From the NCBI RefSeq assembly GCF_018499505.1, contig NZ_JAHDAC010000005.1, positions 1 through 64,000 of the forward strand: a stretch of 64,000 bases of DNA, given 5' to 3'. Positions 28,825-37,334 of this stretch are shown in pieces; the first letter of the stretch is position 1; each line of letters opens with the position of its first letter. Made by a program: the position numbers and the translations under genes. Below the pieces are notes generated by a model. It made no database searches and had not been told where the DNA came from. It saw nothing but the letters and a program-made list of their open reading frames with translations. The DNA comes from Streptococcus parasanguinis (GTDB taxonomy: Bacteria > Bacillota > Bacilli > Lactobacillales > Streptococcaceae).

Positions 28825-30179
28825 CCTTCTTCTCCAATCCTTGTCATCGATTTTGCCTTATTGACGGTTTCTTGGTATTCATTTTCAGCGATCGAATCAT
28901 AAACGATTCCTGCTCCAGCCTGCACATAAGCCTTCTTATTTTTGAGGATCATGGTTCGAATCGCAATAGCAAAATCGAGATCCCCCGTCACAGAGAGATA
29001 GCCAATAGCACCTGCATAAACCCCGCGTTTTTCTTTTTCTGCTTCATAGATCCGCTTCATGGCTCGAATCTTGGGAGCCCCCGAAACGGTCCCAGCTGGA
29101 AGGGTTGCCTTCAGAGCCTCAATGGAGGCTAGTCCAGGAAGTGATTGCCCCTTGACCACACTCGTCAGGTGCATCACATAACGGAAGAATTCCACTTCCA
29201 TATATTTGGTCACTTCAACTGATCCATTTTGAGCGATACGCCCAATATCGTTTCGCCCTAGATCCACCAACATCCGGTGTTCTGCGACTTCTTTTGGATC
29301 CCCTGTCAACTCAGCTGCCAATTGCCGATCAGCCTCTTCATCGATCCCTCTGGGACGTGTGCCCGCAATGGGATTAGTTATCACCACTCGATCCTTGACC
29401 GACACCAGACTTTCTGGACTGGCACCGATAATTTGGTACTCCCCAAAATCATAAAAGTAGAGATAATTCGAAGGGTTGGTCACGCGCAAATTGCGGTAAT
29501 AATCTAGCGGTTTTCCTGAAAAATCAGCTGAAAAACGTTGACTGAGCACGCATTGGAACATATCTCCTTTTCGAATATAGTCCCGCGCTAGGGCCACCAT
29601 TTCCTCAAACTCTTTTTGCTCCAAATGATTGTGGAAATGAAGCGCATGCAGGTCCTTGTCTTGAAACTCTTCCTTTGCGGGTCTTGCCAATTGTGCTAAT
29701 ACTTGCTCCAAGCTCGATGCTTGCTCTGCTTCACTCCGTCCACTATAGAGATTCTCTTCCACCACATAGACCTTTTCCTTTTTGTGATCAAAAATCACAT
29801 AGCTCTCATATAAGAAAAAGTGAAGATCTGGTGTGCCAATCGTATCTTCAGGAATGGAACCAATGTTCTCATAGAGGCCAATCAAGTCATAGCCGACAAA
29901 TCCAATCGCCCCACCGTTAAAAGGAAGCTCTTCAGAAGTTTTCGTTTTGACCGTGATGCGATTCAAAAAGTCCAAAGGATCCTCTTCAACAATTTGATCA
30001 TTGTAATAGAGGACGCCATTTTCAAACTTGACTTCACTGACTGGCCGATAGGCTACAATTGAAAAACGCGCATTCTCTTTTTCACGAGGGATCGACTCCA
30101 AGATCATTTTATGGGGCGCATCCAAACGCATATAAGCCAAAATTGGACTCAACACATCAGCAGATAAAACTTTTTTCAT
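28821..30179 (-). CDS. trpE: Anthranilate synthase component I
   Basis: The 452-aa chorismate-using enzyme has NPSNYLYFYDFGEYQIIGASPES, ITNPIAGTRPRGIDEEAD, EVEFFRYVMHLTSVVKG and TLPAGTVSGAPKIRAM. First gene of trpEGDCFBA and the main point of tryptophan feedback in the family. Expression is behind the T-box leader. Confidence 0.97.
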   Translation of the reverse strand: MKKVLSADVLSPILAYMRLDAPHKMILESIPREKENARFSIVAYRPVSEVKFENGVLYYNDQIVEEDPLDFLNRITVKTKTSEELPFNGGAIGFVGYDLIGLYENIGSIPEDTIGTPDLHFFLYESYVIFDHKKEKVYVVEENLYSGRSEAEQASSLEQVLAQLARPAKEEFQDKDLHALHFHNHLEQKEFEEMVALARDYIRKGDMFQCVLSQRFSADFSGKPLDYYRNLRVTNPSNYLYFYDFGEYQIIGASPESLVSVKDRVVITNPIAGTRPRGIDEEADRQLAAELTGDPKEVAEHRMLVDLGRNDIGRIAQNGSVEVTKYMEVEFFRYVMHLTSVVKGQSLPGLASIEALKATLPAGTVSGAPKIRAMKRIYEAEKEKRGVYAGAIGYLSVTGDLDFAIAIRTMILKNKKAYVQAGAGIVYDSIAENEYQETVNKAKSMTRIGEEG

Positions 30180-30199
30180 ATCAGAAACCTCTCTTTTAG

Positions 30200-30313
30200 A
30201 ACTCTTTTTCTAATGAATCGTAACGTCGCTTGCTAAGGCGAGCAAGGATATCCCTTCGCTCTGTTTTCGCTTTGGGATCAATGTGCCTAAGCTCGCTTCG
30301 CTTGCTAAGGCAC
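30200..30313 (-). repeat. Cluster of three hairpins between the T-box terminator and trpE
   Basis: ATGTGCCTTAGC pairs with GCTTAGGCACAT (about 30283-30315, two mismatches), GATCCC with GGGATATC, and CTTGC with GCAAG, all within 115 nt. The region has no ORF and is not needed for the T-box switch. It looks like a small inserted structured repeat in the trpE 5' leader. Confidence 0.5.
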
Positions 30314-30567
30314 ATAGAAAAGCCCTCACACAAAAACTGTGTGAGGGCGTAGTGTCCGCGGTGCCACCTCTTTTATAGGGAAAAATAGCTGGTCTTTCCC
30401 TACATCTCTATCTCCTCTATCAAGGAGTTGCACGGTAAGGGGTGCCAACCGAATTCACATGGGTTAGAATTCATTAATCATAACAGTCCAATTTTCATCA
30501 GTCGCTATTGCTTGTTCACAATTCCCACAAGCTCCCTGAAAATAGCTGACTCATTACTTTTCTGTTG
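30314..30567 (-). promoter_or_regulatory. Tryptophan T-box leader
   Basis: The minus strand carries the T-box antiterminator sequence GGTGGCACCGCGG (30356-30368) and a 10-bp terminator GCCCTCACAC / GTGTGAGGGC (30321-30348) followed by TTTTCT. Upstream, the stem I region contains AAATTGGACTG, where TGG followed by a purine is the probable specifier codon for tRNA-Trp. Uncharged tRNA-Trp would favour antitermination and trp expression. Confidence 0.9.
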
Positions 30568-30572
30568 CTACC

Positions 30573-30600
30573 ATTATAACCCTTTTTCTTAGAAAGTCAA
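30573..30600 (-). promoter_or_regulatory. trp operon promoter
   Basis: -35 TTGACT (30595-30600), 16-bp spacer, -10 TATAAT (30573-30578). Transcription starts near 30566, just before T-box stem I. Confidence 0.8.
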
Positions 30601-30682
30601 TAAAATTTTTAGTCTTTTTTTATACTTTTTTCTACACTAATTTAATAAAATCAGCTCAAAGAGCCCTAGTGGCCCGTCCTTT

Positions 30683-31045
30683 TTATCCCAACAATAGGAT
30701 ACTCAACAAAGCCAAAATTGCAGGACCACCTTGGGTCAAGATAATCTTTTTATTGGCTGTCATCGCACCGTAGGCCGCAGCTCCAATAATAAAAAGCACA
30801 AAAATCGTAACAACTTCACTATTTTTAGAGACAAACAATCCATACAAGAGGAACACACCAATCAAGGCATTGTATATCCCTTGATTCTTAAATAAAGAGG
30901 TCACAGATGGGCGAGCGAGTTCTTCTTTATCCATGTTGAAAACCCGACTTGTGGTATCAGATGTGGTTCTGATGCTCTCCAAATAAAAAATATATAAATG
31001 CTCCAGTGCAGCAAGACTTGCTAAAATAATCGTCAGTAATGACAT
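30683..31045 (-). CDS. DUF1304 family membrane protein
   Basis: A 120-aa protein with four hydrophobic segments (LTIILASLAALEHLYIFYLES, NALIGVFLLYGLFV, EVVTIFVLFIIGAAAYGAM, GGPAILALLSILLL) and the family feature EHLYIFYLE...NQGIYN. Function unknown. It is 15 nt after a MarR regulator and probably its target and co-transcribed partner. Confidence 0.85.
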   Translation of the reverse strand: MSLLTIILASLAALEHLYIFYLESIRTTSDTTSRVFNMDKEELARPSVTSLFKNQGIYNALIGVFLLYGLFVSKNSEVVTIFVLFIIGAAAYGAMTANKKIILTQGGPAILALLSILLLG

Positions 31046-31060
31046 CGTAGATTCTCCTTT

Positions 31061-31489
31061 TTATTCAACTGTTATTTGTTCAATGCCAGATACTAATTTG
31101 TCCAGCAGGTAAGAAAATTGCTCTTGTTCTTGGGCGGTCAAAATACGACTCATCTGTTCTTTCACAGCCACATGATGGCGAGGAGGATGTTTGACCAACC
31201 GATTATAGGCCGTATCCGTCAAATGAATTAAGATTTCCCGCTGGTTCTTTGGATTTCGACTCCGATGGACAAATCCTTCCTTTTCTAAAATTTTGAAATG
31301 CCGCGTTAAAGCAGCTGGATCAATCCGCAAGCGCTCCTGAACCGCGATCTGATTGCAAGGCGCTTGTTCTAATAAATCCTGCAAAATTTGATAACGTGTT
31401 AAGCTAATCCCTAGGCGCTTTTCAAAGAGTTGCGTAGTTGATTGATCCGCCAAGCGTAGTTGGTAGAGTAAATCATTTATTTCTGCCAT
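31061..31489 (-). CDS. MarR family transcriptional regulator
   Basis: The 142-aa protein has a winged helix: LTRYQILQDLLEQAPCNQIAVQERLRIDPAALTRHFKILEKEGFVHRSRNPKNQREILIHLT, with AALTRHFKILE as the recognition helix. Ligand unknown. Two palindromes on its own promoter point to self-repression. Confidence 0.9.
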   Translation of the reverse strand: MAEINDLLYQLRLADQSTTQLFEKRLGISLTRYQILQDLLEQAPCNQIAVQERLRIDPAALTRHFKILEKEGFVHRSRNPKNQREILIHLTDTAYNRLVKHPPRHHVAVKEQMSRILTAQEQEQFSYLLDKLVSGIEQITVE

Positions 31490-31509
31490 GTCCCTTCCTC
31501 TATTTATTT

Positions 31510-31564
31510 TTGATAAATCAATAATTGACTAATCAATTATAAAATATTTTATATCCTCTTGCAA
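31510..31564 (-). promoter_or_regulatory. MarR-DUF1304 promoter with tandem palindromic operators
   Basis: -35 TTGCAA (31559-31564), 17-bp spacer, -10 TATAAT (31536-31541). Two 12-bp palindromes, TTGACTAATCAA (31525-31536) and TTGATAAATCAA (31510-31521), with centres 15 bp apart, cover the start site. This matches the geometry of MarR-type repressor sites. Confidence 0.7.
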
Positions 31565-31593
31565 GGAAAAGAGCTTGCACTGTTTTTTCGCAC

Positions 31594-31689
31594 AAAAAAG
31601 CCGCCTGATTTGGCGACTCTTAGGGAGATTATTATGAAAAAGAAAAGTTTGAGGATTTTTCTAAACAAAGTTAGGAGGTCTTTGTTTAT
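31594..31689 (-). ncRNA. cia-dependent small RNA (csRNA), copy 3
   Basis: A minus-strand RNA of about 96 nt. The promoter has CGTAAG-N5-TTTAAG (31712-31728), a CiaR-type direct repeat, exactly 10 bp from -10 TATAAT (31696-31701). The RNA contains CCTCCTAACTTTG and TTTTTCATAATAATCTCCC, both able to pair with Shine-Dalgarno and start codon regions, and ends in a GTCGCC/GGCGGC terminator with six T. This is the csRNA design described for the CiaRH regulon of streptococci. The first CiaR half-site is imperfect. Confidence 0.85.
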
Positions 31690-31756
31690 GCTTCTATTAT
31701 AGCGGACATTCCTTAAAGAAAGCTTACGACTTTATTTCAAAATGAAAACAAATTCT

Positions 31757-32386
31757 TTACAGATTCTTTTCAGCGTTTAAAATACCTGGAATATCTAGTA
31801 AGGTGTTCATCTGATGATTGCCTTGATAGTCAGACGTCAAGAAATTGATACTCTGAATCTGGCTATTTCTTGCAAAGTCAATATCCAGGCTCCGATCCCC
31901 AATATAGTAGGTATTTTCTGGCTCCAACCCGTACTTCCCCATCAGATACATGGCAGCTTCTGGGTCAGGCTTGCGGGTAAAACCACTTTGACTGGTCAAA
32001 ATCTCTGTAAAAAAAGATTCCAAGCCCAAGTCCCGCAGGATGACAAAGGCATTCTCTCCCTTATGGGTATAGACAAACTGCTCAATTCCAGCTTCTTGTC
32101 CCCAAGATAGGATATCACGCGCCCCCTCCATCAGAAGGACCTGGGCATTTTTCTCCGCTAGACTTTCTGCTCGGCGATGATTCAAGTCGGTCACATCCAG
32201 ATGATACTCCTCCGCCACCGCTACTAGAAGATTTTGAACCGAATGCTTCAAGATGTAGTCTTTAATGCTGGCTCGGTCAAACGGAAGCTGATAAGTTGCA
32301 TAGGTCTCCTCAAGACCTGCCAGAATAGCATCATAGGAATCCAGCAAGGTCCCATCCAAATCCCAAATAAAGGCTCGTTTTGTCAT
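31757..32386 (-). CDS. HAD family hydrolase (phosphoglycolate phosphatase-like)
   Basis: A 209-aa HAD phosphatase: motif I FIWDLDGTLLDS (Asp9, Asp11), helical cap, motif II FVYTHKG, motif III Lys in GFTRKPDPEA, motif IV YIGDRSLDIDFA. Substrate unknown. Its start overlaps the MATE gene stop (ATGA), so the two are coupled. Confidence 0.85.
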   Translation of the reverse strand: MTKRAFIWDLDGTLLDSYDAILAGLEETYATYQLPFDRASIKDYILKHSVQNLLVAVAEEYHLDVTDLNHRRAESLAEKNAQVLLMEGARDILSWGQEAGIEQFVYTHKGENAFVILRDLGLESFFTEILTSQSGFTRKPDPEAAMYLMGKYGLEPENTYYIGDRSLDIDFARNSQIQSINFLTSDYQGNHQMNTLLDIPGILNAEKNL

Positions 32387-33660
32387 TTTTTCTCTCCTAC
32401 TTTTCGTCTATAGAGCTGACTCAAAAATAGCCAACGAAAGCCATTGTCGAGCAGCGTTCCAGTCCAGACCCCTGGAAGGCCAAAGCCAAGGGTTACTCCA
32501 AGCAGATAACCGGCTCCAATTCGAATGACCCACATGCCAATCGTCGTTGCATAAAATGGAAGCTTCCCATTTCCCAAGCCTTGCCAAATAGCTGTATAGA
32601 TGACCGTTCCTGCTGTAAACGGCGTTCCCAACAAAGAAAAGAGGACAACCGATAGGCTAGCTTCTACTGCTTTTGTATCTTGTGTGTAGAGATGGGTCAG
32701 AAGGGTGCCCCCAAAAAAGATTCCCAAGGCAATAGGTAACATGAACACGAAGGACAACCAGTAAGACTGCTTTCGAAGACGGTCAATCTGCTCAAGATCA
32801 CCTTCACCCAGGCTCCGTGCTACGAGCATGACCGTCGCTGTGGCTACTCCAAATACAGGCATGTAGTTAAACTGGGTCAAGGTCTCTCCGATGGCATTTC
32901 CTGCGACTGCCTCGGTCCCAAAAGCAACCACGATCGCAATGATTACCACATCTCCAGCCCGCATCATCAGCCGCTCTCCAGCAGCTGGAAGTGCTAAGTT
33001 CAAGAGCTTACGATCCAATCCCCAACGAAGGGGGGCAAAGGGTAGCTGGACCTTTTGCCACAAGAGGATGACGCCCACCAGACGGGCCAGCACTGTCCCC
33101 AAAGCTGCACTAACAATGCCCCAACCAAAAAGGAAAATGGCTACAGAGGAGAACAGAGCGTTTAATAGATTGGTCAACAGGCTCACATACATAGGAAGAC
33201 GTGGATTGTTGGCCACCCGAACCAAGGAGCCCAAGGTCGTCATCAATCCTAAGAGAACTATGGTCCCGCCAACCAAGGAAAGGTAAATCCCCCCACTTTC
33301 GGCTACTGCAGCTTCAGTCCCCAACAGCGAAATCATCTGGCGTCCAAATAACAGCGAAGCCCCTCCTAAGAGAGCACTCAACAACAAGGTCACCTTCAGC
33401 GACTCTGTCGCATGGTAGGCAATGTTGGCTTGATTTTTTTCACCCAAGCTTTTGGACATAACACTGGCAACTGCCGCACCCAGTGCCAAAAAGATGGCTT
33501 GATAGATCGTGATGATATTCTCTGCGACGGAAACACCTGAAATGGCAATCAAGCCCAGGTGAGCCACTAAATAAGAGTCCACCATGCCCATCAGCATTTG
33601 TAAGAAATTTTCACCCATGGCAGGAAGGGCGATGTTTAAGATTTTTTTGTATGAATTCAT
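32383..33660 (-). CDS. MATE family efflux transporter
   Basis: A 425-aa protein with about 12 hydrophobic segments in two similar halves, starting LNIALPAMGENFLQMLMGMVDSYLVAHLG. MATE proteins expel cationic drugs or metabolites with Na+ or H+ import. Substrate unknown. Translationally coupled to the downstream HAD gene. Confidence 0.9.
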   Translation of the reverse strand: MNSYKKILNIALPAMGENFLQMLMGMVDSYLVAHLGLIAISGVSVAENIITIYQAIFLALGAAVASVMSKSLGEKNQANIAYHATESLKVTLLLSALLGGASLLFGRQMISLLGTEAAVAESGGIYLSLVGGTIVLLGLMTTLGSLVRVANNPRLPMYVSLLTNLLNALFSSVAIFLFGWGIVSAALGTVLARLVGVILLWQKVQLPFAPLRWGLDRKLLNLALPAAGERLMMRAGDVVIIAIVVAFGTEAVAGNAIGETLTQFNYMPVFGVATATVMLVARSLGEGDLEQIDRLRKQSYWLSFVFMLPIALGIFFGGTLLTHLYTQDTKAVEASLSVVLFSLLGTPFTAGTVIYTAIWQGLGNGKLPFYATTIGMWVIRIGAGYLLGVTLGFGLPGVWTGTLLDNGFRWLFLSQLYRRKVGEKK

Positions 33661-33666
33661 GCGTAT

Positions 33667-33690
33667 ATAAAAGAGCCAAACGGCTCTTTT
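33667..33690 (-). terminator. thrC terminator
   Basis: AAGAGCC-GTTT-GGCTCTT followed by TTATA on the minus strand, about 20 nt after the thrC stop and just before the MATE start. Confidence 0.75.
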
Positions 33691-33710
33691 GATCTTTCTA
33701 ATACAGAGAA

Positions 33711-35195
33711 TTAAAGTCCCAAGTAGTCTTCTACGGCTGCTTGCATGTCTTTAGCTGCCACGCTTGTACGATGGCGAACCGGTGCAGTTTCAAGACCGTC
33801 TACAGCAGGTGGTACAGGAACACCTGAGAGTGTGTGTAATTTAGCCAAGGCTTCGAAATCGCCTAGACCTGTCTCACCTGTCACGGCTTCTACCGCTACA
33901 ACTGGGAACTTATAAGGGCTAGCTGTAGAGGCAATGACTGTTTTAGCAGTATCTCCTGTTTGGGTCCGGTATTTTTGATAAACGGCTGATGCTACGGCTG
34001 TATGAGGGTCTTCGATGTAATCAGATGCTTCATAGACCCGCTTGATCTCTGCAGCCGTTTCTGCTTCATCTGCGTACGCAGCCGCAAACAAATCTAAGAT
34101 GTCTGCATCAAAGTCGGACAACTGGTACTGACCTGTTGCAACAAGGCTTTCCATCAATTCTTTAGTCTTTGTGGCATCATTGCCTACCAAGTGGAAAATC
34201 AAGCGTTCCAAGTTTGAAGAGACCAAAATATCCATTGATGGACTGGTGGTCACCTTGAAGTCACGTTTCTTATCATAGACATGTGTTTTGAAGAAGTCTG
34301 TCAAAACATTGTTTTCATTTGACGCACAGATCAATTTTCCAACTGGAAGACCGATTTGTTTGGCATAGAAAGCTGCTAAGATATTTCCAAAGTTTCCTGT
34401 TGGGACGGTAAAGTTGACTTTTTCTCCCGCTGTGATTTGGCTTGTCTTAACCAATTGCGCATAGGCGTATACGTAATAGACAACCTGAGGCACCAAACGA
34501 CCAATGTTCATAGAGTTGGCTGATGAAAATTGCATCTTGTTGGCTGCTAATTTTTCACGAAGGGCCACATCATTGAACATGTGTTTGACATTGGTTTGGG
34601 CATCGTCAAAGTTTCCATCGATCGCGATGACATGGGTATTGTCTCCAGTCTGAGTCGTCATTTGCAATTCTTGCACCTTGCTGACACCATCTTTTGGATA
34701 AAAGACAATGATCTCTGTCCCTGGAACATCAGCAAAACCTGCCATCGCAGCTTTTCCAGTATCTCCAGAAGTCGCCGTCAAGATGACAATTTTATTTTCC
34801 AAACCGTGCTTTTTAGCTGCTGTTGTCATAAAGTAAGGCAAGGTCGACAAAGCCATATCTTTAAAGGCAATGGTTGAACCGTGGAAGAGTTCCAAGTTGT
34901 ATTGACCATCGAGTTTGACAAGCGGAGCAATAGCTGGTGTATCAAACTTGCTGTCATAAGCATGAGAAATACAGTAGTCCAACTCTTCTGCTGTAAAGTC
35001 GTCCAAAAAGGCTGACAAAACAAGCTTAGCCACTTCTTGGTAAGTAGCATCTTTGAGGGTATCAAAATCCAGCTCTACTTGAGGATAAGAGACTGGAGTA
35101 AACAAACCGCCATCTGTCGCCAATCCTTGAAGGATGGCTTGACTAGCTGTTACAGTATTATTTTCATCTCGTGTTGATTGGTAAACTAATGTCAT
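33711..35195 (-). CDS. thrC: Threonine synthase
   Basis: The 494-aa PLP enzyme converts O-phosphohomoserine to threonine. It has the threonine synthase N-terminal domain (YQSTRDENNTVTASQAILQGLATDGGLF), PLP lysine in STIAFKDMALS, and phosphate-binding TATSGDTGKAAMAGF. Length fits the long bacterial form. Single-gene unit with own promoter and terminator. Confidence 0.97.
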   Translation of the reverse strand: MTLVYQSTRDENNTVTASQAILQGLATDGGLFTPVSYPQVELDFDTLKDATYQEVAKLVLSAFLDDFTAEELDYCISHAYDSKFDTPAIAPLVKLDGQYNLELFHGSTIAFKDMALSTLPYFMTTAAKKHGLENKIVILTATSGDTGKAAMAGFADVPGTEIIVFYPKDGVSKVQELQMTTQTGDNTHVIAIDGNFDDAQTNVKHMFNDVALREKLAANKMQFSSANSMNIGRLVPQVVYYVYAYAQLVKTSQITAGEKVNFTVPTGNFGNILAAFYAKQIGLPVGKLICASNENNVLTDFFKTHVYDKKRDFKVTTSPSMDILVSSNLERLIFHLVGNDATKTKELMESLVATGQYQLSDFDADILDLFAAAYADEAETAAEIKRVYEASDYIEDPHTAVASAVYQKYRTQTGDTAKTVIASTASPYKFPVVAVEAVTGETGLGDFEALAKLHTLSGVPVPPAVDGLETAPVRHRTSVAAKDMQAAVEDYLGL

Positions 35196-35227
35196 GACTG
35201 TTTCATTCCTTTACTAGTAGTCTTCTC

Positions 35228-35254
35228 ATTATATCATAAATGTCAGAAAATTTA
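35228..35254 (-). promoter_or_regulatory. thrC promoter
   Basis: Extended -10 TG-A-TATAAT with TATAAT at 35228-35233 on the minus strand and a weak TTAAAT 16 bp upstream. The 180-bp gap between hisS and thrC holds nothing else I can support. Confidence 0.6.
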
Positions 35255-35375
35255 ACGGCTTTTCGCCAAATCTTGGCCAAGGTCGGCAAACAGAAGCTAG
35301 ATAAAAGAGAGCAGGCGCAACGACTTTGCTCCTACTCCCATGCGAATCTCTTTTACAGGTGTCTGCAAGACTTGA

Positions 35376-36659
35376 TCAAGCCAATCCCAACTCTGCTAAA
35401 ACAGATGGGAAGTCTTTCTTCAATTTTTCAAGAGCTACCGTTACTTCTTGACGAGTTTGGTTATGTTTCACAGTAACTTGACCACTCTCAACTTCACTAC
35501 TTCCTAAGGTAATCAAGGCTTTGGCCGCAAAGACATCTGCTGACTTAAATTGTGCCTTGAGCTTGCGTCCAAGGTAATCACGTTCTGCCTTGAAACCTTG
35601 GATTCGAAGGGCCTGAACCAAGCTAAGCGCTGCTTCATTGACCTCATCTCCTAGGACAGCGATATAGGCATCTAGGCCTGTTTCGATCGGTAATTCAATG
35701 CCTTTCTTTTCAAGAACGAGAAGGATCCGTTCCACACCGATACCAAATCCAAAACCAGCTGTCGCAGGGCCACCGAAGTATTCAACCAAACCATCATAGC
35801 GACCACCCGCACAGACTGTCAATTCATTGCCTTCAATTTCTGTAATGAACTCAAAAATCGTGTGGTTGTAGTAATCCAAGCCACGCACCATATTGGTATC
35901 GATGACATAGGCTACCCCCAAATCTTCCAACATCCGACGAACCGCATCAAAATGCGCTTGGCTTTCTTCATCTAGATAGTCTAGGATGGAAGGAGCCTGT
36001 TCAACCGCGGCCTTGTCTTCTTTTTCTTTTGAATCCAAAACACGAAGCGGATTTTCTTCTAAGCGACGTTGGCTGTCCTTAGACAATTGATCCTTCATTG
36101 GTAAGAGGTAATCAATCAAGGCCTGACGATAAGCCTGACGACTAGCAGGGCTTCCCAAGGTGTTCAAGTGCAAGGTCACATTATCAATTCCTAATTCTTT
36201 CAAGAATTGTGCGGCCATGGCAATGGTTTCGACATCCGTTGCAGGATTGCTCGATCCAAAGCATTCTACCCCAATTTGGTGGAATTGACGCAAACGACCT
36301 GCTTGAGGACGTTCGTAGCGGAACATTGGGCCTATGTAATAGAACTTACTTGGTTTTTGTACCTCAGGCGCAAAGAGTTTATTTTCTACATAGGAGCGGA
36401 CAACAGGAGCTGTTCCTTCTGGACGAAGCGTGATATGACGGTCTCCCTTGTCATAGAAGTCATACATTTCTTTGGTAACGATATCCGTCGTATCCCCTAC
36501 TGAACGGCTGATGACTTCATAATGTTCGAAGATCGGTGTGCGGATTTCATCATAATTGTATCGCGCAAAGACCTTGCGTGCAAAGCCTTCTACATATTGC
36601 CATTTCGCTGAATCGCCAGGAAGGATATCCTGGGTCCCTTTTGGTTTTTGTAATTTCAT
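35376..36659 (-). CDS. hisS: Histidyl-tRNA synthetase
   Basis: The 427-aa class II enzyme has motif 1 ([24 protein letters not shown]), motif 2 ([23 protein letters not shown]), the His-binding [11 protein letters not shown] and motif 3 ([12 protein letters not shown]), then the anticodon domain. Start at 36659 ([11 protein letters not shown]) chosen over 36668 because AAGGATGAAGG precedes it and relatives begin there. An extended -10 TG-G-TAAAAT lies about 40 bp upstream. Confidence 0.97.
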   Translation of the reverse strand: MKLQKPKGTQDILPGDSAKWQYVEGFARKVFARYNYDEIRTPIFEHYEVISRSVGDTTDIVTKEMYDFYDKGDRHITLRPEGTAPVVRSYVENKLFAPEVQKPSKFYYIGPMFRYERPQAGRLRQFHQIGVECFGSSNPATDVETIAMAAQFLKELGIDNVTLHLNTLGSPASRQAYRQALIDYLLPMKDQLSKDSQRRLEENPLRVLDSKEKEDKAAVEQAPSILDYLDEESQAHFDAVRRMLEDLGVAYVIDTNMVRGLDYYNHTIFEFITEIEGNELTVCAGGRYDGLVEYFGGPATAGFGFGIGVERILLVLEKKGIELPIETGLDAYIAVLGDEVNEAALSLVQALRIQGFKAERDYLGRKLKAQFKSADVFAAKALITLGSSEVESGQVTVKHNQTRQEVTVALEKLKKDFPSVLAELGLA

Positions 36660-36829
36660 AGCCTTCATCCTTTGTCTTACTTTTGCCTCTATTTTACCAC
36701 AAATTCGAAGAGAAATGGAGACTGAACCGAATTTCCTCCGTTCGACACATTCAAATCCTCTTTCTCTTCTTGCCTTATGGCCCGAATTATGAGAAAATGG
36801 AAGCCATACTACACTGAAAGGAACTTGCG

Positions 36830-37171
36830 ATGAGAGAGGATATCAAAATCAATGACCGCGCCCTGGCACTAGAGAAGCCGTTAATCGAAAAATTGGAGCT
36901 TGTATTTGATACCGATGTTGAGTTAGATGTTTATAATCTTGGATTGATCTACGAGATCCATCTAGATGAAGCCGGTACTTGCAAGGTGGTTATGACCTTT
37001 ACCGATACGGCTTGTAGCTGTGCTGAGAGTCTTCCGATCGAAATCGTCGCTCGCCTAAAAGAAATCGAGGGGATCGAAGATGTCAAGGTTGAAGTAACTT
37101 GGTCACCCGCTTGGAAAATTACACGAATCAGCCGATACGGGCGCATCGCCCTTGGTCTTCCACCACGATAA
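36830..37171 (+). CDS. DUF59/MIP18 family iron-sulfur assembly factor
   Basis: A 113-aa protein with the DUF59 core: [40 protein letters not shown] and [15 protein letters not shown]. Relatives (SufT, PaaD) help mature Fe-S proteins. The family's reactive Cys lies in DTACSC. Transcribed divergently from hisS with AAAGGAAC before the ATG. Confidence 0.85.
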   Translation: MREDIKINDRALALEKPLIEKLELVFDTDVELDVYNLGLIYEIHLDEAGTCKVVMTFTDTACSCAESLPIEIVARLKEIEGIEDVKVEVTWSPAWKITRISRYGRIALGLPPR

Positions 37172-37239
37172 CAAGCATTACTTTTTTAAAAATGCAGTCA
37201 ACTAATGAAGGATTGGCTCTCTGGAAATCCAATCCATCA

Positions 37240-37298
37240 TAAAAAAACGAGGAACACCAGCTCTGCCATCAGAGTTTGTTCCTCGTTTTTTATGATGA
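37240..37298. terminator. Bidirectional terminator
   Basis: AAAAAACGAGGAACA pairs with TGTTCCTCGTTTTTT, with an inner CTCTG/CAGAG hairpin, and outer ATCAT/ATGAT. It lies between the convergent DUF59 gene and uracil permease gene and has A- and T-runs on both sides. Confidence 0.85.
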
Positions 37299-37334
37299 TT
37301 GAATCCATTAAAACTTTTTCACTACCAGAATGGA

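Noticed and set aside
35240..35476. Plus-strand ORF of 78 aa in the hisS-thrC gap
   Set aside because: No ribosome site, overlaps the thrC promoter and the 3' end of hisS, and no recognisable domain.
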